64,000 nucleotides of DNA from Oscillospiraceae bacterium. GTDB lineage: Bacteria > Bacillota > Clostridia > Oscillospirales > Acutalibacteraceae. Of the stretch, positions 34,266 to 43,685 are shown piece by piece. Position numbers and translations under genes: made by a program. Below the pieces are notes generated by a model. The model saw only the letters and a list, made by a program, of their open reading frames with translations. It did not search any database and was not told the origin of the DNA. The stretch covers positions 1-64,000 of the forward strand of contig JALEQX010000011.1 of NCBI GenBank assembly GCA_022763825.1, given 5' to 3'. Positions within the stretch are counted from its first letter, which is position 1, and each line of letters opens with the position of its first letter.

Positions 34266-35708
34266 ATGGATATATTTCCAAAGGCGGTGGACTGCATAAA
34301 GTCCGCGGTTCGAAATGGCGCGAAAAGAAAGGCGGAGAAAAATCCGCCCGAGCGTATATACGAGCATAAATACGATTATGCCGAAGGTGTTTCGGAGCGT
34401 TTCACGGCGGGCTTCGGTTTTGCGGAAATGATACCCGAGGAAAAAATACCCGGTAGAAAAAAATACTATATAGCAGGCTACAGAATAAACAATCCTGCCG
34501 TCGGCGTTCTCGATATCCCGAGGGCAAAGGCGTTTTGGGTCGACGACAACACGGGGCGCGGAGGCGTTGTTTTCGTTGCTGTCGACTGCGTGGGACTGTT
34601 TTCATCCGACGTTAATGATATAAAGAACAGCATGTCCGTGTTCCTTAATAACATAGGATGCAGAAGCATTAATATCTGCGCGACTCACACGCATGCAGGA
34701 ATCGACACCATGGGAATGTGGGGACCTCTCCCGCGTTCGGGGCGAGACAAAAAATACATTGAAATCGTTAAAAACGCCGTAAGACACGCCGTTGAGGACG
34801 CTTATTATTCGAGAAAAGACGGACGTATATTTGTCGGAAGCGTAAAAACCGACGAGGGATTTCAGAGAGCGGACAGACCGCCTCACGTATTCTCCGACGT
34901 CGTTACGAGATTTCATTTTGTTCCCGACGACGGAAGCCGTGACGTGTACATAGTCAATTTTGCTTCCCACCCCGAGGCTCTTGAGGGCAGAAACTCAATG
35001 GTCAGCGCGGATTTTCCCGCATATACCGCAAAATACGTCGACGAGCATCTCGGCGGAGATTTTATGTATTTCTCCGGCGCGATAGGCGGAATACGAACAT
35101 GGCCTCTTGACGATAATAACGTTATTTCAATGCTTAAAACGGCGCAGAAACTCGGTGAATACGTCTGCTCGGTTAAGGATGAAAAAGAGCTTAAAGCAAG
35201 CATTAATATATTAAAACGCGAATTTTATATGGACGTTGAGAATCCCGTATTTTACGCGGCGGGCAAGACCGGAATTATCCCTATGAACGTAGAGTATACG
35301 GGGTCGGGAGATTTGAACGTCTCGGTTAAAACGGAGATGACATATATTTCGTTCGGCGGAGTAAACATGCTTCTGCTCCCGTGCGAGCTGTTTCCGGAGC
35401 TTCTTTTGGGCGGATATTTAAGTAAAGAGGAGTCGTCGATTGACGCGTCCCCCGATATAAATCCCGAACCGCTGTGCGATATAATCGGTGACAAAAATCT
35501 GCTTGTTTTCGGACTTGCGAACGACGAGATAGGCTATGTTCTTGCGCCGAACGATTATTTTCTCTCGGAGTCTAATCCGTTTATCGATCAGCCGGTCGAT
35601 AAATTCGGCAGGAGACACTATCCCGAGACTAATTCGGTAGGTTCGGGCGCGGCGTATACTATCGCAGATAATTTTAAGGAAATTGTTAAAATAATAAAGT
35701 CAAAATGA
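34266..35708 (+). CDS. Neutral/alkaline ceramidase N-domain-like protein
   Basis: 480-residue protein resembling the catalytic domain of neutral ceramidases, zinc amidases that free sphingosine. The zinc and catalytic segment ICATHTHAGIDTMGMWG matches the family THTHSGP region; NFASHPEAL supplies another His and SADFPAYTAKYV follows. No signal peptide is visible, unlike secreted ceramidases, and the usual C-terminal Ig-like domain is absent. The substrate may be a different amide. The start ATG has GGAGGATAA upstream, 5 bp after the dockerin gene. Confidence 0.75.
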   Translation: MDIFPKAVDCIKSAVRNGAKRKAEKNPPERIYEHKYDYAEGVSERFTAGFGFAEMIPEEKIPGRKKYYIAGYRINNPAVGVLDIPRAKAFWVDDNTGRGGVVFVAVDCVGLFSSDVNDIKNSMSVFLNNIGCRSINICATHTHAGIDTMGMWGPLPRSGRDKKYIEIVKNAVRHAVEDAYYSRKDGRIFVGSVKTDEGFQRADRPPHVFSDVVTRFHFVPDDGSRDVYIVNFASHPEALEGRNSMVSADFPAYTAKYVDEHLGGDFMYFSGAIGGIRTWPLDDNNVISMLKTAQKLGEYVCSVKDEKELKASINILKREFYMDVENPVFYAAGKTGIIPMNVEYTGSGDLNVSVKTEMTYISFGGVNMLLLPCELFPELLLGGYLSKEESSIDASPDINPEPLCDIIGDKNLLVFGLANDEIGYVLAPNDYFLSESNPFIDQPVDKFGRRHYPETNSVGSGAAYTIADNFKEIVKIIKSK

Positions 35709-35729
35709 AATGAAAGAGGAGTTGGAAAA

Positions 35730-36971
35730 ATGCAGGTTGCTGTAATGGGCTTCGGTACGGTCGGTTCCGGCGTTGTTGAGCTTATGGACAAGAACCGCGA
35801 CAGCATTGTTGAAAGAAGCGGACAGAATTCTCTGGAGGTAAAATATATTCTCGATATCAGAGATTTCCCCGACAGTATTTACAAGGACAAATTAGTAAAG
35901 GATTTTAACGTAATTCTCAATGACGACGACGTAAAAATCGTTGTCGAAACAATGGGCGGGCTCAAGCCCGCTTACGAATTCGTAAAAAAATGTCTTGAAA
36001 AAGGAAAAAGCGTCGTAACTTCCAATAAGGAGCTTGTCGCGCAAAAGGGCTTTGAACTGCTCGAAACCGCGAGAAAAAATAATGCGAATTTCCTGTTTGA
36101 GGCGAGCGTGGGCGGAGGTATCCCGATTATCAGACCGTTAAGTCAGTGCCTTGCCGCAAACGAAATAGACGAAATTGCGGGAATATTAAACGGAACAACC
36201 AATTTCATTCTGACTAAAATGATTAATGAGGGCGAGTCGTTTGATTCTGCGCTGAAAACCGCGCAGGAGCTGGGCTATGCCGAAAAGGACCCGACAGCCG
36301 ACGTCGAGGGTCACGACGCGTGCAGAAAGATTTGTATTCTCGCTTCCCTTGCGTACGGCAGACATATTTATCCCGAGTTTGTTTCATGTGAGGGCATAAC
36401 GAAAATTTCTCTCGCGGACGTTGCATATGCGAAAAGCAGAGGATATGTTATAAAACTTATCGCCAATGCAAAAAGAATGCCCGACGGTAAAATTTCGGCT
36501 TGCGTAGGTCCCGCATTTGTACGCGAACATTCACAGCTGGGCAGCGTAGAGGACGTATTCAACGCGATTCTCGTAAGAGGAAACGCGACCGGCGACGTTA
36601 TTTTCTACGGCAAGGGCGCGGGAAAACTCCCGACTGCGAGCGCGGTTGTTGCGGACGTTATAGACTGCGCAAAGCATACGCAAAGACCTAAGGCTTTCGG
36701 CTGGAAGCATGACGGAGACGCTTCGTGCGTAGAGGATCCCGGCAAGGTTACCGACTCTTTCTACATCAGAGCGTTGACCGCCGACAGGGAAAAGACCGTT
36801 TCTGCTCTTAATGATAAAATCGGCGCATTAAGCGTTCTTTCGCGTCAGGGTGCGGACGAAAACGAGCTTGCCGTTATAACGAATCCCGTCGAGCGTGCAA
36901 GGCTTGACGAGGCGTTGAAGTCGATAAGCGGTTTGGATGTTAAATCGGTTATCAGAATTACGGATTATTAA
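35730..36971 (+). CDS. hom: Homoserine dehydrogenase
   Basis: NAD(P)H-dependent reduction of aspartate semialdehyde to homoserine, for threonine and methionine synthesis. The Rossmann motif is VAVMGFGTVGSGVVEL; the catalytic region has ASVGGGIPIIRPL, GILNGTTNFILTKM and EKDPTADVEGHDA. A C-terminal ACT-type regulatory domain (FYIRALTADREKTVSALNDK) makes feedback control by threonine likely. 413 residues. It is followed 33 bp later by aspartate kinase. Confidence 0.95.
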   Translation: MQVAVMGFGTVGSGVVELMDKNRDSIVERSGQNSLEVKYILDIRDFPDSIYKDKLVKDFNVILNDDDVKIVVETMGGLKPAYEFVKKCLEKGKSVVTSNKELVAQKGFELLETARKNNANFLFEASVGGGIPIIRPLSQCLAANEIDEIAGILNGTTNFILTKMINEGESFDSALKTAQELGYAEKDPTADVEGHDACRKICILASLAYGRHIYPEFVSCEGITKISLADVAYAKSRGYVIKLIANAKRMPDGKISACVGPAFVREHSQLGSVEDVFNAILVRGNATGDVIFYGKGAGKLPTASAVVADVIDCAKHTQRPKAFGWKHDGDASCVEDPGKVTDSFYIRALTADREKTVSALNDKIGALSVLSRQGADENELAVITNPVERARLDEALKSISGLDVKSVIRITDY

Positions 36972-37004
36972 TTATAAATTATAATATATTTACCGGAGGA
37001 AATT

Positions 37005-38222
37005 ATGGCTCTTATAGTACAGAAATTCGGCGGAAGCTCCGTTGCCGACGCCGAGAGGGTCAATAATGTCGCCTCGATCGTCACCGATACTTACAAGGCG
37101 GGCAATGATGTAATTGTCGTTGTTTCGGCACAGGGCGACACGACCGACGACCTTATTGACAAGGCGAAAGAGATTAACCCCAACGCTTCAAAGAGAGAGA
37201 TGGATATGCTTCTCTCTGCGGGTGAGCAGATTTCTATTTCACTGCTCGCAATGGCTATCGAAAAAATAGGCTGTCCCGTCGTTTCGATGCTCGGCTGGCA
37301 GGCGGGCTTCATTACGAACAGCGCGTATTCGACGGCGAGAATTAAAAAAATCAAAGCCGAACGCGTTAAGAACGCTATCGACAAGCATCAGATCGTCGTT
37401 GTCGCGGGATTTCAGGGACTTAATAAATACGACGATATAACCACGCTCGGCAGGGGCGGTTCTGACACGAGCGCAGTCGCTCTCGCCGCCGTGCTTCACG
37501 CCGACAGATGTCAGATATTCACCGATGTTGAGGGCGTTTTCACCGCCGACCCGAGAAAGGTTCCCGGCGCGAAGAAGCTTGATGAAATTACATACGACGA
37601 AATGCTCGAGCTTGCAACGCTCGGAGCGCAGGTGCTGAATAACCGCTCGGTTGAAATGGGCAAAAAATATAACGTAGAGATTGAGGTTCTCTCCAGTCTG
37701 AAGAGAGTTCCCGGAACTGTTGTTAAGGAGTCTGCAAAAATGGAAAAAATGTTAGTCAGAGGCGTCACAAAGGACACGAACGTTGCGAGAATTTCTATAA
37801 TCGATTTGCCCGATATCCCCGGTATCGCGTTCAAAATTTTCGCAAAGCTTGCCTCTAAGAATATAAATGTTGATATTATTCTCCAGTCCATCGGGAGAGA
37901 GGGTTCAAAGGATATTTCCTTTACCGTCGCGGGCGATAACGGAGACGAGGCTGTGGATATACTCAAAACCGCTATTCCCGAGCTTGACGATAAAAAGATT
38001 CTTTGCGAGACAAATATAGCAAAGGTTTCCGTAGTCGGTGCCGGCATGGAGACTCACCCCGGCGCGGCTGCTATGATGTTCGAGGCTCTTTATGAGCAAA
38101 ATATCAATATCCAGATGATTTCGACCTCGGAAATTAAAATTTCCGTTCTTATCGATAAAAAGGACGCTGACAGAGCCGTCAGCGCGGTTCACGATAAATT
38201 CTTCCCCGAAGAAAACGGTTAA
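37005..38222 (+). CDS. lysC: Aspartate kinase
   Basis: First enzyme of the aspartate amino-acid family. The N-terminal motif is VQKFGGSSVADAERV; GRGGSDTSAVALAAVL and DVEGVFTADPRKVPGAKKL follow in the kinase domain. Two C-terminal ACT domains (ISIIDLPDIPGIAFKIF and VSVVGAGMETHPG) suggest allosteric control by lysine and/or threonine. 405 residues, a lysine-sensitive class II-like size. It forms a pair with hom and ends the long plus-strand run. Confidence 0.95.
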   Translation: MALIVQKFGGSSVADAERVNNVASIVTDTYKAGNDVIVVVSAQGDTTDDLIDKAKEINPNASKREMDMLLSAGEQISISLLAMAIEKIGCPVVSMLGWQAGFITNSAYSTARIKKIKAERVKNAIDKHQIVVVAGFQGLNKYDDITTLGRGGSDTSAVALAAVLHADRCQIFTDVEGVFTADPRKVPGAKKLDEITYDEMLELATLGAQVLNNRSVEMGKKYNVEIEVLSSLKRVPGTVVKESAKMEKMLVRGVTKDTNVARISIIDLPDIPGIAFKIFAKLASKNINVDIILQSIGREGSKDISFTVAGDNGDEAVDILKTAIPELDDKKILCETNIAKVSVVGAGMETHPGAAAMMFEALYEQNINIQMISTSEIKISVLIDKKDADRAVSAVHDKFFPEENG

Positions 38223-38242
38223 TATAACGGATTGATATGAAA

Positions 38243-38276
38243 ATTCCCCGAATCGCAGTGATTCGGGGATAAATTT
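38243..38276 (+). terminator. Terminator of hom-lysC
   Basis: ATTCCCCGAATC pairs with GATTCGGGGAT (12-bp stem, short loop), followed by AAATTTTTG. It lies between convergent genes and may act in both directions. Confidence 0.82.
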
Positions 38277-38295
38277 TTGCCTTAAATTTGATTGA

Positions 38296-39762
38296 TTATT
38301 CCGCGGTTTCTGCTGCGGGCGCGTTGTTTGACGCATATGAGGCTCTCTGTTTCATCAACGCCTCATGAACGTCGGACTTTGTTTTGCCGGTGAATTTATA
38401 GAAGAAGAAGGGGACTCCGGCAAGGAACATCATAAGACCGTGGAAAATGGTGTAGAAGAACAGCATCCATATCTTTGTTTTAAGCGACTGCATTGTTCCG
38501 TCGGAGAGTCCCTGGATGTAGCCGCAGATTGAATTTTCGCCGTAAAGTATTTTCGGAGCAAGACCGGAGGCTATCGTGCTGCTTATCGTAGTGAATACGC
38601 TGACAACGAACGCGAGGGAAGCGTCCAGTCTCTTGCCTGTCTTTAGCTCGATATCCTCGAGAACGTCCGCCTGGAACATATTGGGCAGAAGGTTCGACGC
38701 GCCGAATTGGAGACCTATGAGGAACAGACAGAGTATAAAAACTATCTGAAGCGGACCGCCGCTCTTTTCCTGATTGAAATAGATATATCCTACGCCGAAC
38801 GCCAAGGTGTTAATTATAAGAGAATAGCATCCGCTGGCGATATATAGAACCTTTGAGTTGAATTTTTTAAGCAGGAAGTTGATTATTAGCATGCCGACGG
38901 CGGTTCCGATTCCGGTGGGGAGACCGAAAAGAAGGAATTTGCTCGAATCGCCGAGAAGAGCCGCTGCGAGGAATACGCCCATGAAGTTTGCGATTCCGCG
39001 GAAGTTTTTAAGAAATTCCGATACGATAATCGTCCACGCATATTTGTTTTTGATAATATCCATGAAGCCCTCAAGCGGGTTTTTCTTTTCGTTCGCATAT
39101 TCGATGCGTTCTTTTGAAATCTTCATTCCGCCGAGCATGGTGAGAGTTCCGATAACACCGCTCAAACCGGCGCAGACAAGGTACTGCATGGATTTATTGT
39201 CTTTCCATATAAGACCTAAAACGAGGACGATAACAAGGGACGCCGAGTTTCCGACCGCCGATACGATGCTTCTGAATGACATAACGGTGTCGCGTTCTTT
39301 TAAATTAGGAGTCATAACTACGGCAACGCTGTTAATGGAGTTTCCGAATATATTCATTATACCCCAAAGCACACCGACGGTTATAACGTATACCATTAAA
39401 AACGCGCCCGAAAGCTCCTTGGGAATCCAGAAGTTCATAAACAGCAGTATGCCCATAGGAACAGCCGCTATCATTACAAGAGGTCTGAATTTACCGTGTT
39501 TTCCGATTTTTCTGCCGTCGATATACATAACTATAAAGAAGTTAAGTATAAACGGAATGACGCTCGTCATAATGTTGAACAGCGACATCTGCGAATCGGT
39601 CAGCTCTACGACGTCGACGAGATTCGCGCTTCTGAACGAGCCTATCATTCCTGTCATGTTTGTAAAGAAAAATACCGAAATCAGGTACCATATAAACTCG
39701 CCCTTGCCGACAAGCTTATTATTCGCGCCCGCTGAGGGAGCTTTTTTTGCTAATGAAGCCAT
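38296..39762 (-). CDS. GPH-family (MFS) sugar or glycoside:cation symporter
   Basis: 488-residue membrane protein with about twelve helices. It resembles the glycoside-pentoside-hexuronide symporter branch of the MFS (YIDGRKIGKHGKFRPLVMIAAVP and FRSIVSAVGNSASLVIVL regions). The substrate is not clear; it could serve an oligosaccharide or, as for related Clostridia genes, another organic solute. The start is ATG 39762 with AAGGAG eight bases upstream. The next gene downstream of its promoter side is a phosphoesterase on the same strand. Confidence 0.82.
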   Translation of the reverse strand: MASLAKKAPSAGANNKLVGKGEFIWYLISVFFFTNMTGMIGSFRSANLVDVVELTDSQMSLFNIMTSVIPFILNFFIVMYIDGRKIGKHGKFRPLVMIAAVPMGILLFMNFWIPKELSGAFLMVYVITVGVLWGIMNIFGNSINSVAVVMTPNLKERDTVMSFRSIVSAVGNSASLVIVLVLGLIWKDNKSMQYLVCAGLSGVIGTLTMLGGMKISKERIEYANEKKNPLEGFMDIIKNKYAWTIIVSEFLKNFRGIANFMGVFLAAALLGDSSKFLLFGLPTGIGTAVGMLIINFLLKKFNSKVLYIASGCYSLIINTLAFGVGYIYFNQEKSGGPLQIVFILCLFLIGLQFGASNLLPNMFQADVLEDIELKTGKRLDASLAFVVSVFTTISSTIASGLAPKILYGENSICGYIQGLSDGTMQSLKTKIWMLFFYTIFHGLMMFLAGVPFFFYKFTGKTKSDVHEALMKQRASYASNNAPAAETAE

Positions 39763-39787
39763 GGGATTCACTCCTTAGTATCAATAA

Positions 39788-41155
39788 TTATTTTCTGTTA
39801 ATTTTTATTACCGTATTATAATCTCTTTGAAGCTCGTCGCCGATTAACGACAGTACGAATCCTTTTAAATCGGCGAATAGGGGATTCGATTTTCCCGCCT
39901 TTTTTTCGATTATCTTAGTAATCGGGGAAAGTCTGTCCATAAGCTTCGACATGGCGTTGTATACGGGCGTTCCTCGGATATAAGGTTCATTGCCGACGAA
40001 AACATTTCTCGCAAGCTCGACTCCGATATTCTTAACGAGTACGTGTTCAAGACTCTTGTCAACTTTAAACATCAGCATTTTTCCGAGCCTGCCGACGGTC
40101 AGTCTGTTGAGAAGCCCGCCCGCGAATTTTACGGGAATCTCCAGCTTTTCTTTTCCTTTCGTTCCGCCGAATCTCGCGCAGAACGCGTCGAAATCGTATG
40201 CCATTGCGTCGATGATATCTGTTATGACTGTGTTAAAACGCTTTTTCAGATAATCATGCGCGCTCAGCCCGCCGGTATCGTAATCAAAGCTGTCGAGCGT
40301 ATATGAGGTTATGTCGGCAAGATTATTATTAAACGTAACTTTTCTGTAAGCACACGGGCATCCGACGATACAGCCCGTCTGAACGTCGGTAATTTTATTT
40401 CCGTTTTTCGTCGTATAGTCCGTGACAGCCTGCGCGTGCATGTGACCCGTGAAAATGAGGTCAAGTCCCGCGTCAGCCAATATATCCGCTGTCTTCTGCC
40501 AGTCGGTAAGGTGTGCGTCGTCAATAAATTCCATGACGGGCGAAAACGGGAGCAGGGGATAATGCGTCATTGCAAATATGTAATCGCCGGCTTCCTTTGC
40601 CTTTTTAATTTCGTTTACAGCCCATTCAAGCTGCGAGGGGTAAAGTCCCTTAAAGCTTTTGCAGTCGCCGTCGCAGTTTAACGCGAGAAGCCTTATGCCG
40701 TCCGCTATCCGTGCGACGTACGACATTGTTTCGCTGTGTTCGCTTATTGCCGAATCGAAACCGAAATCACGGTAAAAATCGCGAAGTTCGCTCCTGTCCA
40801 TGCCCTTGACGGGAATCATTTTATCCCCCTCGAATTCACACGGATTTTCCGCATAATCGTGACGGGCGGTGATAAGATATATCTTTTTGCCGCGCTCTTT
40901 TAATTCGTACATCTTCTGCCGGATTCCTACATGGCTTTGATATTCGCCCCTGTAAACAAGGTCGCCCGGAATGAGAATAACTTCGGTATCCTTATCGTCA
41001 GCCAGCAATGAAAAGCACTTGTCTATAATTGCGGGCGTTTCCGCTATGCATTTCTGGTCGGAACGGCTGCGTGCTTCGTATGCCGGGCCCTCACTTTTGA
41101 ACGAGGGGTCATAGTAGTGCAGGTCGGTTACGAGATAAAAGCTGAAAGTGTTCAC
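39788..41155 (-). CDS. Calcineurin-like metallophosphoesterase
   Basis: 455 residues. The metal-binding motifs are VTDLHYYD (D-x-H), ILIPGDLVYRGEY (GD), ITARHDY (GNH replaced by ARH), TFTGHMHAQ-type GHMHAQ and FAMTHYPLLPF. The C-terminal 200 residues are helical and specific. No signal peptide is evident. The Asn of the usual GNHD motif is replaced by Arg, which is unusual. The start is GTG 41155 preceded by AAAGGAGG. The substrate is unknown. Confidence 0.82.
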   Translation of the reverse strand: MNTFSFYLVTDLHYYDPSFKSEGPAYEARSRSDQKCIAETPAIIDKCFSLLADDKDTEVILIPGDLVYRGEYQSHVGIRQKMYELKERGKKIYLITARHDYAENPCEFEGDKMIPVKGMDRSELRDFYRDFGFDSAISEHSETMSYVARIADGIRLLALNCDGDCKSFKGLYPSQLEWAVNEIKKAKEAGDYIFAMTHYPLLPFSPVMEFIDDAHLTDWQKTADILADAGLDLIFTGHMHAQAVTDYTTKNGNKITDVQTGCIVGCPCAYRKVTFNNNLADITSYTLDSFDYDTGGLSAHDYLKKRFNTVITDIIDAMAYDFDAFCARFGGTKGKEKLEIPVKFAGGLLNRLTVGRLGKMLMFKVDKSLEHVLVKNIGVELARNVFVGNEPYIRGTPVYNAMSKLMDRLSPITKIIEKKAGKSNPLFADLKGFVLSLIGDELQRDYNTVIKINRK

Positions 41156-41317
41156 GGCACGCCTCCTTTTATTTTTTAGATTACAGTATATAAAATACCA
41201 TATTTCAAACGATTTTGCAACATAATGATGAAAAAAACAGTTAGAAAATTATGAATTTTTATTGTATTCCACAAGAACATGATTATTTGGCAACATATAA
41301 TATACACATGTAGATAA

Positions 41318-41351
41318 AAAGACGCCGTAAAACAGAATTTACAGCGTCTTT
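41318..41351 (-). terminator. Terminator of thrS
   Basis: On the minus strand AAAGACGCTGTAAA pairs with TTTACGGCGTCTTT, followed by TTATC; there are T runs on both sides of the hairpin. Confidence 0.82.
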
Positions 41352-41439
41352 ATGTTTTTTTATAATATGTTATTGCTAAGGATTAGGGGAATAGGTAAAA
41401 ACGTTTAAAACCGCGTTTTTAATATTTCCGTAATTTATA

Positions 41440-43353
41440 TTACCAAATAACCTTGCTGTCGGAGTCTGCGACGGCTTTCTTGATGAACTCGTCAACGCTC
41501 ATTGCACCGATATCGCCTTTGCCTCTCTGCCGTACGCCGAGAGTGCCGTTTTCAACCTCGTTGTCTCCGACTACGAGCATGTAGGGAATTTTCTGAAGCT
41601 GAGCCTCGCGGAGCTTGTAGCCGAGCTTCTCGCTTCTCGAATCCGTCTCCGCTCTGAGTCCAGCGGCGGCAAGCTTTTCCTCAACCTGCTTTGCATACTC
41701 GAAATGACGGTCGGCAATCGGAAGAACGATAACCTGTCTCGGAGCGAGCCACAGCGGGAACGCGCCTGCAAAATGCTCGGTTATAACTCCGATAAATCTC
41801 TCGATAGAGCCGAATACTACGCGGTGAATCATGACGGGGCAATGCTTTTCTCCGTCGGCTCCGGTGTATTCGAGACCAAAGCGTCCGGGAAGCTGATAGT
41901 CAAGCTGAATTGTTCCGCACTGCCACGTTCTGCCGAGGCTGTCCTTGATGTGGAAGTCAAGCTTCGGACCGTAGAACGCGCCGTCGCCCTCGTTGATTAT
42001 ATAAGACTTTCCGACTCCGGTGATTGCGTCCGCAAGAGCCTTTGTTGCAATCTCCCAGTCCTCCTCGTTGCCGATATGATCCTCCGGCATGGTGGAGAGT
42101 TCGATTTCGTAGGGGAGTCCGAACAGAGTGTAAACCTCGTCGAACAGCTGAGCGATTCTTACAACCTCGTCACGAATCTGTTCGGGAGCGAGAAGAATAT
42201 GCGCGTCATCCTGCGTAAAGCATCTGACTCTGAAAAGACCGTGAAGCGCGCCCGAAAGCTCGTTTCTGTGTACTATTCCGAGCTCGCCGTAGCGGAGCGG
42301 AAGCTCTTTATATGAATGGGGTTCAAGCTCGTAAACAAGGATGCTGCCGGGACAGTTCATGGGCTTGATTGCGAAATCCTCGTCGTCGATAACCGTCGTG
42401 TACATGTCGTCGTGGTAATGATCCCAGTGTCCCGAGGTTTCCCAAAGAGAACGGCGCATGATCTGCGGGGTCGAAATTTCGAGATAATCCCATTTTTTAT
42501 GAACCTGTCTCCAGTAATTGATAAGCGTGTTTCTCAAGACCATACCGTTGGGGAGGAAGAAGGGCATGCCGGGAGCCTCGTCTCTCAAAGCAAAGAGTCC
42601 GAGTTCCCTGCCTAACTTTCTGTGGTCTCTCTTCTTCGCTTCCTCAATCATCTGTAAGTAAGCTTCGAGGTCGCTCGCCTTTGTAAACGAGATACCATAG
42701 ATTCTCTGAAGCATTTTATTCTTTTCGCTTCCGCGCCAGTATGCGCCCGTAGCGGAGGTTAATTTAAACGCCTTTACTCTGCCGGTGTCGGGAATGTGGG
42801 GACCCGCGCAAAGCTCCGTGAATTCGCCTTGTTTATAGAACGAAATCATCTCGCCCTTTCCGGCGTGCTCCTCGGTAAGCTCGACTTTGTAAATCTCGTC
42901 TCTGTCTTTAAAATATTTAATTGCGTCCTCGGGTGACATCTCGAATCTTTCGAGAGGAAGAGCCTCCTTGACGATTTTCTTCATTTCAGCCTCGATTTTT
43001 TCGAGATCCTCGGGTGTGAAAGGCTCCTTAACGTCGAAATCGTAGTAGAAGCCTTTGTCTATGGCGGGACCTATTGCGAGCTTGGCGTCGGGGAAAAGTC
43101 TCTTGACAGCCTGTGCGAGAATGTGTGAGGTTGTGTGCCAGAATGCCTTTTTTCCGTCGATATCGTCGAATGTAAGAATCTCAACCTCGCAGTCCTCGTT
43201 AAGGGGAGTACGCAGATCGCAGTTTTCGCCGTTTACCTTACCGAGACATGCCGCCTTATAAAGTCCCGCACCGAGACTCTTCGCCACGTCCATAACGGTA
43301 ACGCCTTTTTCAAACTCCTTGAATGAGCCGTCTTTAAGTGTAACTTTTATCAT
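41440..43353 (-). CDS. thrS: Threonyl-tRNA synthetase
   Basis: Class II synthetase charging tRNA-Thr. The N-terminal TGS domain (MIKVTLKDGSFKEFEKGVTV) is followed by the editing domain with HTTSHILAQAVKR, and the catalytic core with MKPMNCPGSILVY, RNELSGALHGLFRVRCF and QDDAHIL. The C-terminal anticodon domain includes APRQVIVLPI. 637 residues, full length. The start is ATG 43353 behind CGGAGG; the longer frame runs back through the T-box leader and is not real. It is under T-box control. Confidence 0.97.
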   Translation of the reverse strand: MIKVTLKDGSFKEFEKGVTVMDVAKSLGAGLYKAACLGKVNGENCDLRTPLNEDCEVEILTFDDIDGKKAFWHTTSHILAQAVKRLFPDAKLAIGPAIDKGFYYDFDVKEPFTPEDLEKIEAEMKKIVKEALPLERFEMSPEDAIKYFKDRDEIYKVELTEEHAGKGEMISFYKQGEFTELCAGPHIPDTGRVKAFKLTSATGAYWRGSEKNKMLQRIYGISFTKASDLEAYLQMIEEAKKRDHRKLGRELGLFALRDEAPGMPFFLPNGMVLRNTLINYWRQVHKKWDYLEISTPQIMRRSLWETSGHWDHYHDDMYTTVIDDEDFAIKPMNCPGSILVYELEPHSYKELPLRYGELGIVHRNELSGALHGLFRVRCFTQDDAHILLAPEQIRDEVVRIAQLFDEVYTLFGLPYEIELSTMPEDHIGNEEDWEIATKALADAITGVGKSYIINEGDGAFYGPKLDFHIKDSLGRTWQCGTIQLDYQLPGRFGLEYTGADGEKHCPVMIHRVVFGSIERFIGVITEHFAGAFPLWLAPRQVIVLPIADRHFEYAKQVEEKLAAAGLRAETDSRSEKLGYKLREAQLQKIPYMLVVGDNEVENGTLGVRQRGKGDIGAMSVDEFIKKAVADSDSKVIW

Positions 43354-43393
43354 AAGAATGCCTCCGTTTTTTTTATTATTAATATAAATAAAG

Positions 43394-43615
43394 CAAAAAA
43401 AGACTCCATCCCAAAAACGGGATGAAGTCTGAAGCTCCACGGTTCCACCCGAATTGCGGATATAATCCGCCTCTCGTATGACCTTAACGCGGTCAAAACG
43501 GCACGCCTTAACGCGAAAAAACGCTTTTCGGCGGCACTCGGGAGCGGTAGACTCTTTTTCATTCATGACCGCTCTTACAGCCTCGGGGCGGTTCTCTTAA
43601 CAGAACGAAAAAATC
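43394..43615 (-). promoter_or_regulatory. T-box riboswitch leader of thrS
   Basis: The T-box core GGGTGGAACCGTG lies at 43438-43450 (minus strand), followed by a terminator hairpin with arms AGACTTCATCCC and GGGATGGAGTCT (43401-43430) and TTTTTTT (43394-43400). Upstream are several stem-loops expected for stem I. A threonine ACC triplet occurs in TCTACCGCTC around 43544-43553, but I could not fold the specifier loop with confidence. Uncharged tRNA-Thr should favour the antiterminator and thrS read-through. Confidence 0.9.
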
Positions 43616-43646
43616 TTTCTCCGTCATTGCTTTAATATATACGTTT

Positions 43647-43675
43647 ATTATATTACGCCGACAGAGAGTTGTCAA
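43647..43675 (-). promoter_or_regulatory. Promoter of thrS
   Basis: On the minus strand TTGACA (43670-43675) and TATAAT (43647-43652) are separated by 17 bp, just after the stop codon of the upstream binding-protein gene. Confidence 0.88.
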
Positions 43676-43685
43676 GAAAAACTTA

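Noticed and set aside
38858..39778. 306-codon plus-strand frame opposite the GPH transporter
   Set aside because: Shadow frame over membrane helices; no ribosome site.
43354..43566. N-terminal extension of ThrS by 71 residues
   Set aside because: It runs through the T-box leader and its terminator; ATG 43353 has the ribosome site and the TGS domain starts there.
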